Part shown: piece by piece, positions 8,543 to 17,354 of the stretch
How the letters are laid out: every line of letters starts with the position of its first letter
How positions within the stretch are numbered: the first letter of the stretch is position 1
Source: Cytobacillus oceanisediminis
GTDB taxonomy: Bacteria; Bacillota; Bacilli; Bacillales; Cytobacillaceae
NCBI RefSeq assembly: GCF_003182355.1
Contig: NZ_QGTW01000022.1
Span: 1 to 64,000 of the forward strand
DNA: 64,000 bases
Direction: 5' to 3'
The notes under the pieces: model-generated
What the model was told of the DNA's origin: nothing
Seen by the model: the letters and a program-made list of their open reading frames with translations, nothing else
Databases searched by the model: none
Made by a program: the position numbers and the translations under genes

Positions 8543-9508
8543 ATGCTACAGTACACAATTCGACGGCTTATAGGTATGATTCCAATAATTTTCCTTATCT
8601 CAGTAGTGGTATTTTCTTTGGCCAAGTTAATGCCTGGAGATGCCCTATCTGGAAAAATAGACCCTCTAAATTCAGATCCTGAGTATATTGAAGAAATGCG
8701 GGATAAGATGGGTTTAAATGACCCTATTCCTGTACAGTATGTCCGCTGGATGAGTGGAGTGGTTCAAGGGGATTTTGGAGATTCATTTGTTCATAAGCGA
8801 CCGGTTATGGAACTAATTGGAGATCGTTTGCCGAACACAATTATTTTAGGAATAGCAGCTCTTTTAATCACTTATATATTGGCTTTTCTAATGGGAAGAT
8901 ACTCTGGGCGTTTTGCCTATAGCATCGGAGATTACTTAATATCGGCATTTAATTATCTTGCACTTGCAATACCAAGCTTTGTTGCAGCTTTAGTTGCCAT
9001 TTATGTTTTTGCCATAAATCTAGGATGGGTTCCTGCCAGCGGAAGTATCGGCAGCGGGGTGGAACCAGGAACATTAGAATACTACTTAAGTAAAGCAAAA
9101 CATACAGTATTGCCGGCTCTTGTATTAGGCGCCATGGCTACAGCCGCCTATACACAATTTTTGAGAAATGATATGATCGAAAGCTCTCGCAAAGATTATG
9201 TTCGTACTGCAAGAGCTAAAGGTACGAAGGAATCTGCGATTTATAATAAGCACATTTTAAGAAATTCAATCATACCTATTGTTACATTGCTTGGATTCGA
9301 TATTGCCAATCTATTTGGAGGGGCAATTATTACCGAAACCATTTTCACATACCCTGGCATCGGCTATTTATTCGTAGAGTCAGTTAACGCACGTGATTAT
9401 TCTGTTATGATGGCCATTGCCATGATGTTGACCATTTTAACGTTAATTGGAAATTTAATTGCAGATTTACTTTATGGTTTAGTAGATCCGCGTATCCGTT
9501 TAAGTTAG
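8543..9508 (+). CDS. appB: Oligopeptide ABC transporter permease AppB
   Basis: First transmembrane subunit of the App importer. 321 aa with six or so hydrophobic segments, beginning TIRRLIGMIPIIFLISVVVF as in DppB/OppB permeases. The EAA-type cytoplasmic loop that contacts the ATPases is seen around RTARAKGTKESAIYNKHILRN. The C-terminus ends in the usual LLYGLVDPRIR. RBS AAGGGGA precedes the ATG. The next gene starts 12 nt after its stop. Confidence 0.92.
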   Translation: MLQYTIRRLIGMIPIIFLISVVVFSLAKLMPGDALSGKIDPLNSDPEYIEEMRDKMGLNDPIPVQYVRWMSGVVQGDFGDSFVHKRPVMELIGDRLPNTIILGIAALLITYILAFLMGRYSGRFAYSIGDYLISAFNYLALAIPSFVAALVAIYVFAINLGWVPASGSIGSGVEPGTLEYYLSKAKHTVLPALVLGAMATAAYTQFLRNDMIESSRKDYVRTARAKGTKESAIYNKHILRNSIIPIVTLLGFDIANLFGGAIITETIFTYPGIGYLFVESVNARDYSVMMAIAMMLTILTLIGNLIADLLYGLVDPRIRLS

Positions 9509-9520
9509 GTAGGTGAGAGT

Positions 9521-10441
9521 ATGGAACCTTCAATTTCACAGCAAACTTCGCCTGGTTTAGTAGAACCTGTTAAACCGCCGAAGAGTCAATCACCATGGGC
9601 TCTCGCCCGCCGTAAGTTTTTGCGCAATAAAATAGCAATGGTCAGCTTGGCCTTTTTGCTAATTGTCTGTGCAATGTCCATATTGGCTGAGCCGCTAACT
9701 ATGCCGGTTGAGGAGACAGCTAAGATCAATTTAACACAAATGAGTAAAGAGCCGTCTGCCGAGCATTTTTTCGGTACAGATAAATCTGGTCGGGATGTAT
9801 TTGCCCGTACTTTACACGGCGGCAAAACTTCACTATTGCTAGCATTTTCAATCACGATTTCAGTTATTACAATTGGTACGCTTGTAGGTGCCACTGCGGG
9901 ATATTTTGGCGGTTGGGTCGATAATGCCCTCATGAGATTCACAGACTTTATGATGAACTTTCCGTTCCTTCTATTTGTTATCGTATTAAAATCAATTTTT
10001 ATCGAATCAAGTACAGGAACCCTTATATTTGTAATCAGTGTGCTCAGCTGGACCGGTACTGCCCGTCTGGTGCGAAGCAAGGTTATGGCAGAGAAAGAAA
10101 ATGAATACATTATGAGTGCAGTCTCGATCGGATGTTCGGCACCCAAAACAATCTTTAAGCATCTGCTGCCCAATGTAATGTCAACCATTATTGTACAGGC
10201 AACGATTACATTGGCAGCGATGATAGTGGCTGAGACAGGACTAAGCTTCTTGGGATTTGGTGTTCCAATCAACATTCCAACCTGGGGTAATATGCTTCAG
10301 GAAGCCAGAAGTCCTGATGTATTAACAAGCAAATGGTGGATATGGATTCCGCCGGCAGCCGTTTTAACATTCACTATTCTCTCCATTAACTTTATTGGTG
10401 AAGGCTTAAAGGATGCCTTCAACCCTAAATCGAACCGTTAA
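9521..10441 (+). CDS. appC: Oligopeptide ABC transporter permease AppC
   Basis: Second transmembrane subunit of App. 306 aa with the OppC-type N-terminal region, a first membrane helix near residues 36-55, the HFFGTDKSGRDVFART motif typical of DppC/OppC, and the EAA loop around MSAVSIGCSAPKTIFKHLLPN. RBS TAGGTGAG precedes the ATG. It is the last gene of the operon and is followed by an intrinsic terminator. A long open frame on the opposite strand is only a shadow. Confidence 0.92.
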   Translation: MEPSISQQTSPGLVEPVKPPKSQSPWALARRKFLRNKIAMVSLAFLLIVCAMSILAEPLTMPVEETAKINLTQMSKEPSAEHFFGTDKSGRDVFARTLHGGKTSLLLAFSITISVITIGTLVGATAGYFGGWVDNALMRFTDFMMNFPFLLFVIVLKSIFIESSTGTLIFVISVLSWTGTARLVRSKVMAEKENEYIMSAVSIGCSAPKTIFKHLLPNVMSTIIVQATITLAAMIVAETGLSFLGFGVPINIPTWGNMLQEARSPDVLTSKWWIWIPPAAVLTFTILSINFIGEGLKDAFNPKSNR

Positions 10442-10448
10442 TAAAAGC

Positions 10449-10477
10449 AAAAAACGCCATAGTGTGGCGTTTTTTTT
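10449..10477 (+). terminator. Terminator of appDFABC
   Basis: AAAAAACGCCA, short loop, TGGCGTTTTTTTT. Confidence 0.9.
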
Positions 10478-10660
10478 GTCGTATAAATGTTTTCTAATCC
10501 TGGTAACTGTCTAGTTCCAAGAAGTAAGGCTTCGTTAGAATAACCATGCTCCTCCAAGTAGGGGGTGCCAAATCGTCTCCGGTTTTCGGATAGCTTGTAC
10601 ATAACCGATCAAGTTCTTTCATATATATATTTTTAAAAGGACAAGGCAAGGAGTGGGTTC
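10478..10660. other. Intergenic segment with possible RNA structure
   Basis: There is no recognised riboswitch or gene. The part from about 10500 to 10610 is richer in G and C than its surroundings and contains small inverted repeats (CCTCC/GGGGG, CGGTT/AACCG), so it may be a structured leader of the downstream small membrane gene. Confidence 0.3.
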
Positions 10661-10717
10661 ATGGCAGCTTTAATACAATTTAGGGCTCACAGAATAGTGA
10701 TACGATATGCTATTTAG
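10661..10717 (+). CDS. Possible 18-aa leader peptide overlapping the next gene
   Basis: ATG at 10661 has a good ribosome binding site (AAGGAGTGGG) and reads 18 codons to a TAG at 10715-10717, inside the start of the 71-aa gene (ATG 10707), which itself lacks a clear ribosome binding site. The arrangement suggests translational coupling. It could equally be a chance ORF. Confidence 0.35.
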   Translation: MAALIQFRAHRIVIRYAI

Positions 10718-10922
10718 AGCGTTTTTGCTATTGACCGGTTTCGGAATTGCGGTCTCAGGCGGTGTCAGCGTTATAGCGTATTTAAATTTGCTTGCTACGG
10801 GACATGCCTTTAAGGAATATTTGCATTTTATTTCTTCCCGGCCAGAATGTTATCTGCTGCCAGCAGGCATGTTAATCATTTGGATAAGTATTTACTTTCC
10901 TTTTGACAGTAATAAAGGATAA
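10707..10922 (+). CDS. Small conserved-looking membrane protein, 71 aa
   Basis: Two hydrophobic helices (about residues 3-29 and 48-65) joined by a loop containing HAFKEYLHFISSRPECY, with a short polar tail. It looks like a small two-pass membrane protein of the kind found next to yjbA in several Bacillus genomes. I know no function. The start codon has no obvious ribosome binding site, but an upstream 18-codon ORF with a good one overlaps it, so expression may depend on coupling. Confidence 0.65.
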   Translation: MLFRAFLLLTGFGIAVSGGVSVIAYLNLLATGHAFKEYLHFISSRPECYLLPAGMLIIWISIYFPFDSNKG

Positions 10923-11013
10923 AAAAATGGATTCTGAATGTAATTAAGGAATAAATTTACTGCAGACTGCCCATACTGAGTGACAAACAGTTTGTTGAAG
11001 TGGGGGTTTAAAA

Positions 11014-11760
11014 ATGTTATATCTTCATGATGTTTGGGTGAACTGGTTTGAAGGGGAAGAAAATGGATACAATGTGTGCCATTTTCACGAATGGAGAAAA
11101 GATGATGGCGTTGAATTGCTTGACCAGGTACCGTTATTAAAGATTGACCCGATTTTGTTTAATTACATTGAAAATGATCTTTCAGAGCTGCCACAACAAC
11201 TGCTTGATGACATCTATCAAAAGGCTTATTTAAGGAAAAACCATGAGAGAATCCAATTGGAATACTGCTTTGTTGTATCAGATGGGACAGGCATCCTGGC
11301 TGTAGACACAATAGGCTATAACATTCCAATCAGAAAGAGCAGACTGATTCCTCGCCAGGAACAGCTTGCCTATGAAATGCTGGATAATCAAGAAACGAAA
11401 AACTACTCATTTAATGACCAAACAGCACTAAAGGATTTTCATATTCTTTCACCATCCCCTGATCTTATGATGGGGCTTACCAGAAAAGAAAGACAGCTGA
11501 AACAATTGCTCTTTATGGCCCTTGATCAGCTGCATTCCTCAAAGAATGATGCTGAAGTTCGCTACTGGTACACCGAATGGAGTCCAGAACGGTATTCAAA
11601 AATCCAGTCATTAAATTTTGAAGAAGCGTGGTATGAACTGTACGAGGAAAGCAAATATGGCTGGTCAAGCAAGCATGAACATTTTTGTGAGAATTTGATT
11701 AAAGGGCAGCCATTTTTTGAAAAATTATGGGAAATGGAGCACGGTCCAAAGGTGAATTAG
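11014..11760 (+). CDS. yjbA: YjbA, UPF0736 family protein
   Basis: Cytoplasmic protein of unknown function, 248 aa, matching YjbA (UPF0736) in length, start (MLYLHDVWVNWFEGEENGYN) and position between app and trpS. No membrane segment or catalytic motif is visible; it is rich in aromatic and acidic residues. RBS AAGTGGGGG precedes the ATG. It converges on trpS and shares a bidirectional terminator with it. Confidence 0.88.
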   Translation: MLYLHDVWVNWFEGEENGYNVCHFHEWRKDDGVELLDQVPLLKIDPILFNYIENDLSELPQQLLDDIYQKAYLRKNHERIQLEYCFVVSDGTGILAVDTIGYNIPIRKSRLIPRQEQLAYEMLDNQETKNYSFNDQTALKDFHILSPSPDLMMGLTRKERQLKQLLFMALDQLHSSKNDAEVRYWYTEWSPERYSKIQSLNFEEAWYELYEESKYGWSSKHEHFCENLIKGQPFFEKLWEMEHGPKVN

Positions 11761-11775
11761 AGTTTTTCAATAAAT

Positions 11776-11802
11776 AAAAAAACAGCCAAATGGCTGTTTT
11801 TT
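11776..11802. terminator. Bidirectional terminator between yjbA and trpS
   Basis: AAAAAACAGCCA, tiny loop, TGGCTGTTTTTT; symmetrical, so it serves both converging genes. Confidence 0.88.
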
Positions 11803-12790
11803 ATTTTCTTTTCCGTCCAAGTCCAATGGCATTTTCCATTTTCCCGACCATTTTATTAGCGACTTTACGTGCTTTTTCAGCTCCCTGATCAAGTATATCA
11901 TCAAGTTCTTGCGACTCCATTAGCTCATAATATTTATCCTGGATTGGCTTAATCGTATGAATGACGACTTCTGCCAGACCTGCTTTGAAGTCTCCATAGC
12001 CCTTGCCTTCGTATACATTTTCTATTTCCGCTACCGGTTTACCCGAAAGAATGGAGTATATTGAAAGAAGATTGGAAACTCCCGGCTTATTTTCCTTGTC
12101 ATACTTAACGATTCCTTCTGAATCAGTAACTGCGCTTTTAATTTTCTTTTCGATTTGTTTAGGGTCATCCAATAGTGAAATAAATGACTTTTTATTAGGG
12201 TCAGATTTGCTCATTTTCTTTAATGGATCCTGAAGCGACATAACCCGGGCGCCCACTTTAGCGATTCTTACATCAGGAATAGTAAAGATATCATTGTATT
12301 TCTTATTGAATCTTTCTGCTAAATCACGCGTCAATTCCAAGTGCTGTTTTTGATCTTCTCCTACAGGCACTAAATCAGTGTTGTATAAAAGGATATCAGC
12401 AGCCATAAGTGGCGGATAAGTAAGCAATCCAGCAGAGACGGCATCCTTTCCTTCAGACTTATCCTTAAACTGGGTCATGCGCTCAAGCTCTCCGATATAG
12501 GAAACGCATTGCATCATCCAACCAGCCTGGGCATGTGCAGGAACCTCTGATTGGATAAATAATGTTGATTTATCAGGATCAATCCCCACTGCCAAGTAGA
12601 GGGCAGCAAGACTGCGGATGTTCTTTCTTAATTCGAGCCTGTCTTGGGGAACTGTTATCGCATGCTGGTCAACAATACAAAAATAACAGTTGTACTCATT
12701 TTGCAATTCAACAAATTGCTTCATGGCACCAATGTAATTTCCGAGGGTAATCGTCCCGCTCGGCTGGATGCCGGAAAAGATGGTTTTCAT
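11801..12790 (-). CDS. trpS: Tryptophanyl-tRNA synthetase
   Basis: Class I aminoacyl-tRNA synthetase that charges tRNA-Trp with tryptophan. 329 aa, the usual bacterial length. The class I HIGH-like motif is visible as SGTITLGNYIG near the N-terminus, and the KMSKS loop as KKMSKSDPN. The minus-strand start ATG follows AAAGGAGGAAAAAC. A T-box leader with a Trp specifier lies immediately upstream, so transcription should rise when uncharged tRNA-Trp accumulates. Confidence 0.96.
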   Translation of the reverse strand: MKTIFSGIQPSGTITLGNYIGAMKQFVELQNEYNCYFCIVDQHAITVPQDRLELRKNIRSLAALYLAVGIDPDKSTLFIQSEVPAHAQAGWMMQCVSYIGELERMTQFKDKSEGKDAVSAGLLTYPPLMAADILLYNTDLVPVGEDQKQHLELTRDLAERFNKKYNDIFTIPDVRIAKVGARVMSLQDPLKKMSKSDPNKKSFISLLDDPKQIEKKIKSAVTDSEGIVKYDKENKPGVSNLLSIYSILSGKPVAEIENVYEGKGYGDFKAGLAEVVIHTIKPIQDKYYELMESQELDDILDQGAEKARKVANKMVGKMENAIGLGRKRK

Positions 12791-12890
12791 GTTTTTCCTC
12801 CTTTATTCGGCTGAAAAAAGCACTAAATTTAACAGGGTGAAGAAGTGCCATATATTGAAAGCATTTACATATTATGCTTAAAATAAGCAC

Positions 12891-13133
12891 AAAAAAGACC
12901 ATTCATCCCTAAAAAAATAGGGACGAATGGTCCGCGTTGCCACCCTAATTACTCAATATGAGTCACTCTGTCCTATGCATGTTTCATGCATAGATCCTCG
13001 ATAACGAGAGGACACGCCTGAAAAAATTCAGAAGGCTCAAAAGTCCATTCAATTTACCGGGTTTCCTGTTTTCACCAGCCACAGGATCTCTGCCAACCCT
13101 AAGTAAATTTACTACTCTTTTTTCATTGCCGAT
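12891..13133 (-). promoter_or_regulatory. T-box riboswitch (Trp) of trpS
   Basis: On the minus strand the conserved T-box GGGTGGCAACGCGG lies at 12945-12932 and is followed by a strong terminator hairpin with a T-run (12933-12891). Stem I carries the sequence GAATGGACT; the likely specifier TGG (Trp) is at 13047-13045. In this family the unpaired CCA end of uncharged tRNA pairs with TGCC-type T-box bases to form the antiterminator. Confidence 0.9.
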
Positions 13134-13388
13134 TTCAAATAAATTTTATTGTTATTATATAATAAAATATACTACTGAGATACAAAAATCAAGTAAATAA
13201 GCAGGGAAAACCCTGATCTGGGAACTGGATTGAAGCGAAAAATTGGTAAAAAATAGTCATATTCACCATTGAAAGAACTCATTAAATGATAATTTTAAAA
13301 AATTTTTTAAAATCTTAAAAATCTTAATTTATAAGACTTTTAAGCTAAAAATAAAATGCTAGATTGAATTCAAGCCATTAAAAGCTAC

Positions 13389-13417
13389 TTGCAATAAGTT
13401 TTTAAACTATTTATAAT
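13389..13417 (+). promoter_or_regulatory. oppABCDF promoter
   Basis: TTGCAA at 13389-13394, exactly 17 nt, then TATAAT at 13412-13417. Transcription from here would give a leader of about 325 nt before the oppA GTG. Confidence 0.65.
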
Positions 13418-13503
13418 AAACGTAACAAACATATTCTTTACGTTTTTGTAACATTTAAAACAAAACTATATCACTCCGGGTAGCGAGAGTATGGTACATA
13501 ATG

Positions 13504-13604
13504 AGTAAGTTTATAGCTTACATATTGAGGATTTATTCTTTTGTGCTGAATTTTCAGAATAAAGGGATAATCTATCTTTAAGAGAATATAAACTTACTTT
13601 TTTT
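13504..13604 (+). promoter_or_regulatory. Attenuator-like leader structure before oppA
   Basis: AGTAAGTTTATA (13504-13515) pairs perfectly with TATAAACTTACT (13587-13598), which runs into seven Ts: an intrinsic-terminator shape with a large internal domain (inner stem TTTATTC/GAATAAA). The left arm can instead pair locally (GTAAG with CTTAC at 13517-13521), so two exclusive folds exist. It matches no riboswitch class that I recognise. Confidence 0.45.
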
Positions 13605-13747
13605 GTTGCCTTCTAAATAGTCTGCAAATTTTTGCAAGTTGAATTAACAGACTATTTAAGCAATATACCTGGGGCGTACAGTTGTGTTTTAAATTAGGGA
13701 CATCCGTAAAGGTATTGTTTGAGGAAATTATATAGGGGGTTAAAACC

Positions 13748-15394
13748 GTGAACAAAAGATTATCGATCTTTTTTAGCATGCTGCTAGTGCTTAGCATGTT
13801 CCTTGCTGCGTGCAACGGCGGAGGAGACAATGCTGATGGCGGCGACAAAGGCGGCGATGACGGCGGAAAGTCTGACGTACCGCAGGAATTAAGAGTAAAT
13901 ATCAATACTGAACCACCTTCATTAAACCCAGGTTTAGCTGAAGACTCTACATCTGGAACTGTGCTTCGTCAGGTTCTTGAAGGTTTAACTCGTATTGGTC
14001 AAGACGGAAAGCCTGAAAATGCAATGGCTGAAGATGTTCAAATTTCTGAAGACCAAAAGACTTACACTTTCAAAATCCGTGATGCAAAATGGTCAAATGG
14101 TGACCCTGTAACAGCAAAAGATTTTGAATATGCATGGAAATGGGCGCTTGATCCAGCGAATAATTCAACATATGCATACCAGCTTTACTATATCGAAGGT
14201 GCTGAAGCTGCCAACACTGGCGAAGGCTCACTGGATGCTGTAGGAGTTAAAGCTGTTGATGACAAAACTCTTGAAGTTAAATTAGTAAACCCAACTCCAT
14301 ATTTCTTGGAATTGACAGCTTTCTATACTTACCTGCCAGTTAACAGCAAAATTGCCGAATCAAATCCAGAGTGGGCAACAGATGCTGGTGAAAACTTTAC
14401 AACTAACGGACCTTTCCATATGACTGAATGGTCTCACAGTGACAAAATTGTCCTGGAAAAGAGCGAAACTTACTGGGATGCTGAAGCAGTTAAGCTAGAC
14501 AAGATTGAAATGATCATGATCAATGATCCAAACACTGAGTTATCAATGTTTGACAATGGTGAATTAGATTGGGCTGGAGCTCCAACTGGTGCCCTTCCAA
14601 CTGATGCTATGCAGGCTCTTAAAGATGAAGGCCGCTTAGTAACACAGCCAATCGCAGGTATCTATAACTACAAGTTCAATACAACTGTTGAGCCTTTTAA
14701 CAACGTTAATATCCGTAAAGCATTTGCACATGCAATCAACCGTCAGGAAATCATTGACAACATCCTTCAGGGCGAGCAGCTTCCAGCTATGGCAATTGTT
14801 CCTCCATCAATGTTCGAAGAGAACAAAGAGGGATACTTCCCTGACAATGATGTAGAGAAAGCAAAAGAATTCTTGCAAAAAGGTTTAGAAGAGCTTGGAT
14901 ACAAAGATGCTTCTGAACTTCCTGCTGTAACTCTTTCTTATAACACATCTGAAGCACACCAAAAGATTGCCCAGGCAATCCAGGATATGTGGAAGCAAAA
15001 CCTTGGTGTTGAAGTAACTCTTGATAACGCTGAGTGGAATGTTTTCCTTGATAAAGTTAACACAATGGATTACCAAGTAGCTCGTATGGGCTGGTTGGGT
15101 GACTTTAACGATGCAATGAACTTCCTAGAAATGTATCGTGACGCTGATGGCGGAAACAATAATACTGGCTGGGAGAGCAAAGAGTTCCAGGATCTGCTTG
15201 CTAAATCTGCAACTGAAACTGACCCTGAAGCCCGCCAGCAATTATTAAAAGATGCAGAAGCAATCTTCATGGAAGATATGCCTGTAGCTCCAATCTACTT
15301 CTACACTAATAACTGGGTACAAGCTGAAAACTTAAAAGACGTTGTTGTATCCGGACTTGGTGATGTCCAGTACAAGTGGGCATACTTTGAATAA
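13748..15394 (+). CDS. oppA: Oligopeptide-binding lipoprotein OppA
   Basis: Extracellular lipoprotein that captures oligopeptides for the Opp importer, which in B. subtilis also takes up Phr signalling peptides. 548 aa, SBP family 5: lipobox LAAC with Cys22, a Gly/Asp-rich linker, and family motifs such as AKWSNGDPVTAKDFEYAWKW and IRKAFAHAINRQ. The start is a GTG with RBS TAGGGGGT. It is first in the oppABCDF operon; a long leader with attenuator-like pairing precedes it and a 13-bp hairpin follows it. Confidence 0.93.
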   Translation: MNKRLSIFFSMLLVLSMFLAACNGGGDNADGGDKGGDDGGKSDVPQELRVNINTEPPSLNPGLAEDSTSGTVLRQVLEGLTRIGQDGKPENAMAEDVQISEDQKTYTFKIRDAKWSNGDPVTAKDFEYAWKWALDPANNSTYAYQLYYIEGAEAANTGEGSLDAVGVKAVDDKTLEVKLVNPTPYFLELTAFYTYLPVNSKIAESNPEWATDAGENFTTNGPFHMTEWSHSDKIVLEKSETYWDAEAVKLDKIEMIMINDPNTELSMFDNGELDWAGAPTGALPTDAMQALKDEGRLVTQPIAGIYNYKFNTTVEPFNNVNIRKAFAHAINRQEIIDNILQGEQLPAMAIVPPSMFEENKEGYFPDNDVEKAKEFLQKGLEELGYKDASELPAVTLSYNTSEAHQKIAQAIQDMWKQNLGVEVTLDNAEWNVFLDKVNTMDYQVARMGWLGDFNDAMNFLEMYRDADGGNNNTGWESKEFQDLLAKSATETDPEARQQLLKDAEAIFMEDMPVAPIYFYTNNWVQAENLKDVVVSGLGDVQYKWAYFE

Positions 15395-15413
15395 AAAATA
15401 GCTAACTTAACGA

Positions 15414-15446
15414 AAGGTATATGGGATATTTAATCCCATATACCTT
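15414..15446 (+). promoter_or_regulatory. Intra-operon hairpin between oppA and oppB
   Basis: A perfect 13-bp inverted repeat, AAGGTATATGGGA and TCCCATATACCTT with a 7-nt loop, is followed by a weakly T-rich stretch. It is likely an RNA-stabilising or partially terminating hairpin that raises oppA output over the permease genes. Confidence 0.75.
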
Positions 15447-15489
15447 CGTTTCTGATTAAGGCATTGTAATAAATTGGAGGTGTTTGACA

Positions 15490-16425
15490 ATGGCGAAATA
15501 TATTGGAAAACGCTTACTGTACATGCTCCTGTCTTTATGGATGATCGTTACAGCAACGTTTTTCTTCATGCGCATTGCACCCGGAAACCCTTTTGCATCA
15601 GAAAAAAAACTTCCTCCCGAAATTGAAGCTAACCTGAATGCCCACTTTGGGTTGGACAAGCCATGGTATGCGCAGTACTGGGAGTATTTAGTTAGAATTG
15701 TCAATTGGGATTTCGGCCCATCATTTAAGTATAAAAGCCAAACTGTTAACGATTTAATTAATGAAGGCTTCCCTGTATCTTTCTTACTTGGGATGGAAGC
15801 CATTTTTATTGCCGTTGCGGTTGGAGTTCTATTAGGTATCATCGCAGCATTAAAGCATAATAGATGGCCGGACTACACAGCAATGATTGTTGCTGTTTTA
15901 GGTATCTCTGTTCCTTCCTTTATAATGGCATCATTCCTGCAGTATTTCCTAGCTATTAAAATGGGAATCTTCCCAGTTGCACGTTGGGAATCGTTCATGC
16001 ACAGTGTCCTTCCTGCATTGGCACTTGCTTCAACACCGATGGCATTCATTGCCCGTTTAACACGTTCAAGCATGCTTGAGGTACTGGCAAATGATTATAT
16101 TAAAACAGCAAAATCCAAAGGATTAAGCAGTGGAGTAATTACAGTAAAGCATACAATCCGTAACGCACTATTACCAGTTGTAACATATATGGGGCCGTTG
16201 ACTGCCGGTATATTGACAGGAAGCTTCGTAATTGAAAAAATATTTGGTATTCCTGGGCTAGGTGCACACTTTGTAACAAGTATTAACAACCGTGACTATA
16301 CGGTAATTATGGGTGTAACAGTTTTCTACAGTATTCTGTTGCTTGTATCTATTCTCCTTGTTGACATTGCATACGGAATCATCGACCCACGCATAAAACT
16401 TGCTGGCGGGAAGAAAGGAGAGTAA
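15490..16425 (+). CDS. oppB: Oligopeptide ABC transporter permease OppB
   Basis: Transmembrane subunit of the Opp importer, 311 aa from the ATG at 15490. An in-frame TTG six bases earlier is too close to the GGAGGT at 15476-15481. It begins AKYIGKRLLYMLLSLWMIVT, has about six membrane segments, the EAA-type loop near IKTAKSKGLSSGVITVKHTI, and ends in AYGIIDPRIKL. The oppC start is 2 nt after the stop. Confidence 0.92.
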   Translation: MAKYIGKRLLYMLLSLWMIVTATFFFMRIAPGNPFASEKKLPPEIEANLNAHFGLDKPWYAQYWEYLVRIVNWDFGPSFKYKSQTVNDLINEGFPVSFLLGMEAIFIAVAVGVLLGIIAALKHNRWPDYTAMIVAVLGISVPSFIMASFLQYFLAIKMGIFPVARWESFMHSVLPALALASTPMAFIARLTRSSMLEVLANDYIKTAKSKGLSSGVITVKHTIRNALLPVVTYMGPLTAGILTGSFVIEKIFGIPGLGAHFVTSINNRDYTVIMGVTVFYSILLLVSILLVDIAYGIIDPRIKLAGGKKGE

Positions 16426-16427
16426 TT

Positions 16428-17342
16428 ATGCAGATTTCAAAAGATAAGTTTAAGTTAGTCGGTACGCAGCTAAGTGAAGCTGAAAAAATTTCAAAACCAA
16501 GTCTTTCATTTTGGAAAGATGTTTTTATCCGATTCCGAAAAAACAAGCTCGCTTTGTTTGGATTAGTTTTACTTGGATTACTAATCTTCATGGCGATCTT
16601 TGGACCATATATGACTCCATATGATTATGCATCCAATGATCTTGGCAATAAAAACCAGCCTCCATCTTCTGAACATTGGTTTGGTACAGATGATCTCGGA
16701 CGTGATGTATTTGCACGTACATGGGAGGGTGCAAGGATTTCAATCTTTATCGGTGTAGCTGCCGCGCTGATTGATTTGATTATTGGTGTAATCTGGGGTG
16801 GTATCGCTGGATATAAAGGCGGGCGTACAGATGAATTTATGATGCGTTTTGCCGATATCCTTTACGGTGTTCCATATCTTCTATTAGTTATTCTATTAAT
16901 GGTTGTTCTTGGCCAGGGTCTGACTACAATGATCATTGCGATGTCGATTACAGGCTGGATCAACATGTCCCGTATTGTCCGTGGACAGGTATTATCGCTT
17001 AAGAGCCAGGAATATGTGCTTGCAGCCAAAACACTTGGCGCCAATACTAATCGTATAATGAGTAAACACTTAATTCCAAACTCAATGGGACCTATTCTGG
17101 TTACAATGACTTTAACTGTCCCTTCTGCAATATTTACTGAAGCATTCTTAAGCTTTCTGGGACTTGGATTGACTCCGCCGCTTGCCAGCTGGGGAACAAT
17201 GGCCAATGATGGTCTGCCGGCGATGCGTTATTATCCATGGCGTTTATTCTTCCCTGCTACATTTATCTGTCTAACGATCTTCGCTTTCAACGTAGTTGGC
17301 GACGGATTACGTGATGCTTTAGATCCAAGAATGCGGAAATAA
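16428..17342 (+). CDS. oppC: Oligopeptide ABC transporter permease OppC
   Basis: Second membrane subunit of Opp, 304 aa. The cytoplasmic N-terminus is followed by a first helix near residues 38-60, the HWFGTDDLGRDVFARTWEG motif of OppC/DppC proteins, and the coupling loop near LAAKTLGANTNRIMSKHLIP. RBS GAAAGGAG precedes the ATG. It is tightly packed between oppB and oppD, so the subunits are co-translated. Confidence 0.92.
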   Translation: MQISKDKFKLVGTQLSEAEKISKPSLSFWKDVFIRFRKNKLALFGLVLLGLLIFMAIFGPYMTPYDYASNDLGNKNQPPSSEHWFGTDDLGRDVFARTWEGARISIFIGVAAALIDLIIGVIWGGIAGYKGGRTDEFMMRFADILYGVPYLLLVILLMVVLGQGLTTMIIAMSITGWINMSRIVRGQVLSLKSQEYVLAAKTLGANTNRIMSKHLIPNSMGPILVTMTLTVPSAIFTEAFLSFLGLGLTPPLASWGTMANDGLPAMRYYPWRLFFPATFICLTIFAFNVVGDGLRDALDPRMRK

Positions 17343-17354
17343 AGGAGTGAGAAT

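Noticed and set aside
9586..10275. 229-aa ORF on the minus strand
   Set aside because: It lies wholly antisense to appC, has no ribosome binding site and no domain-like sequence; a codon-usage shadow.
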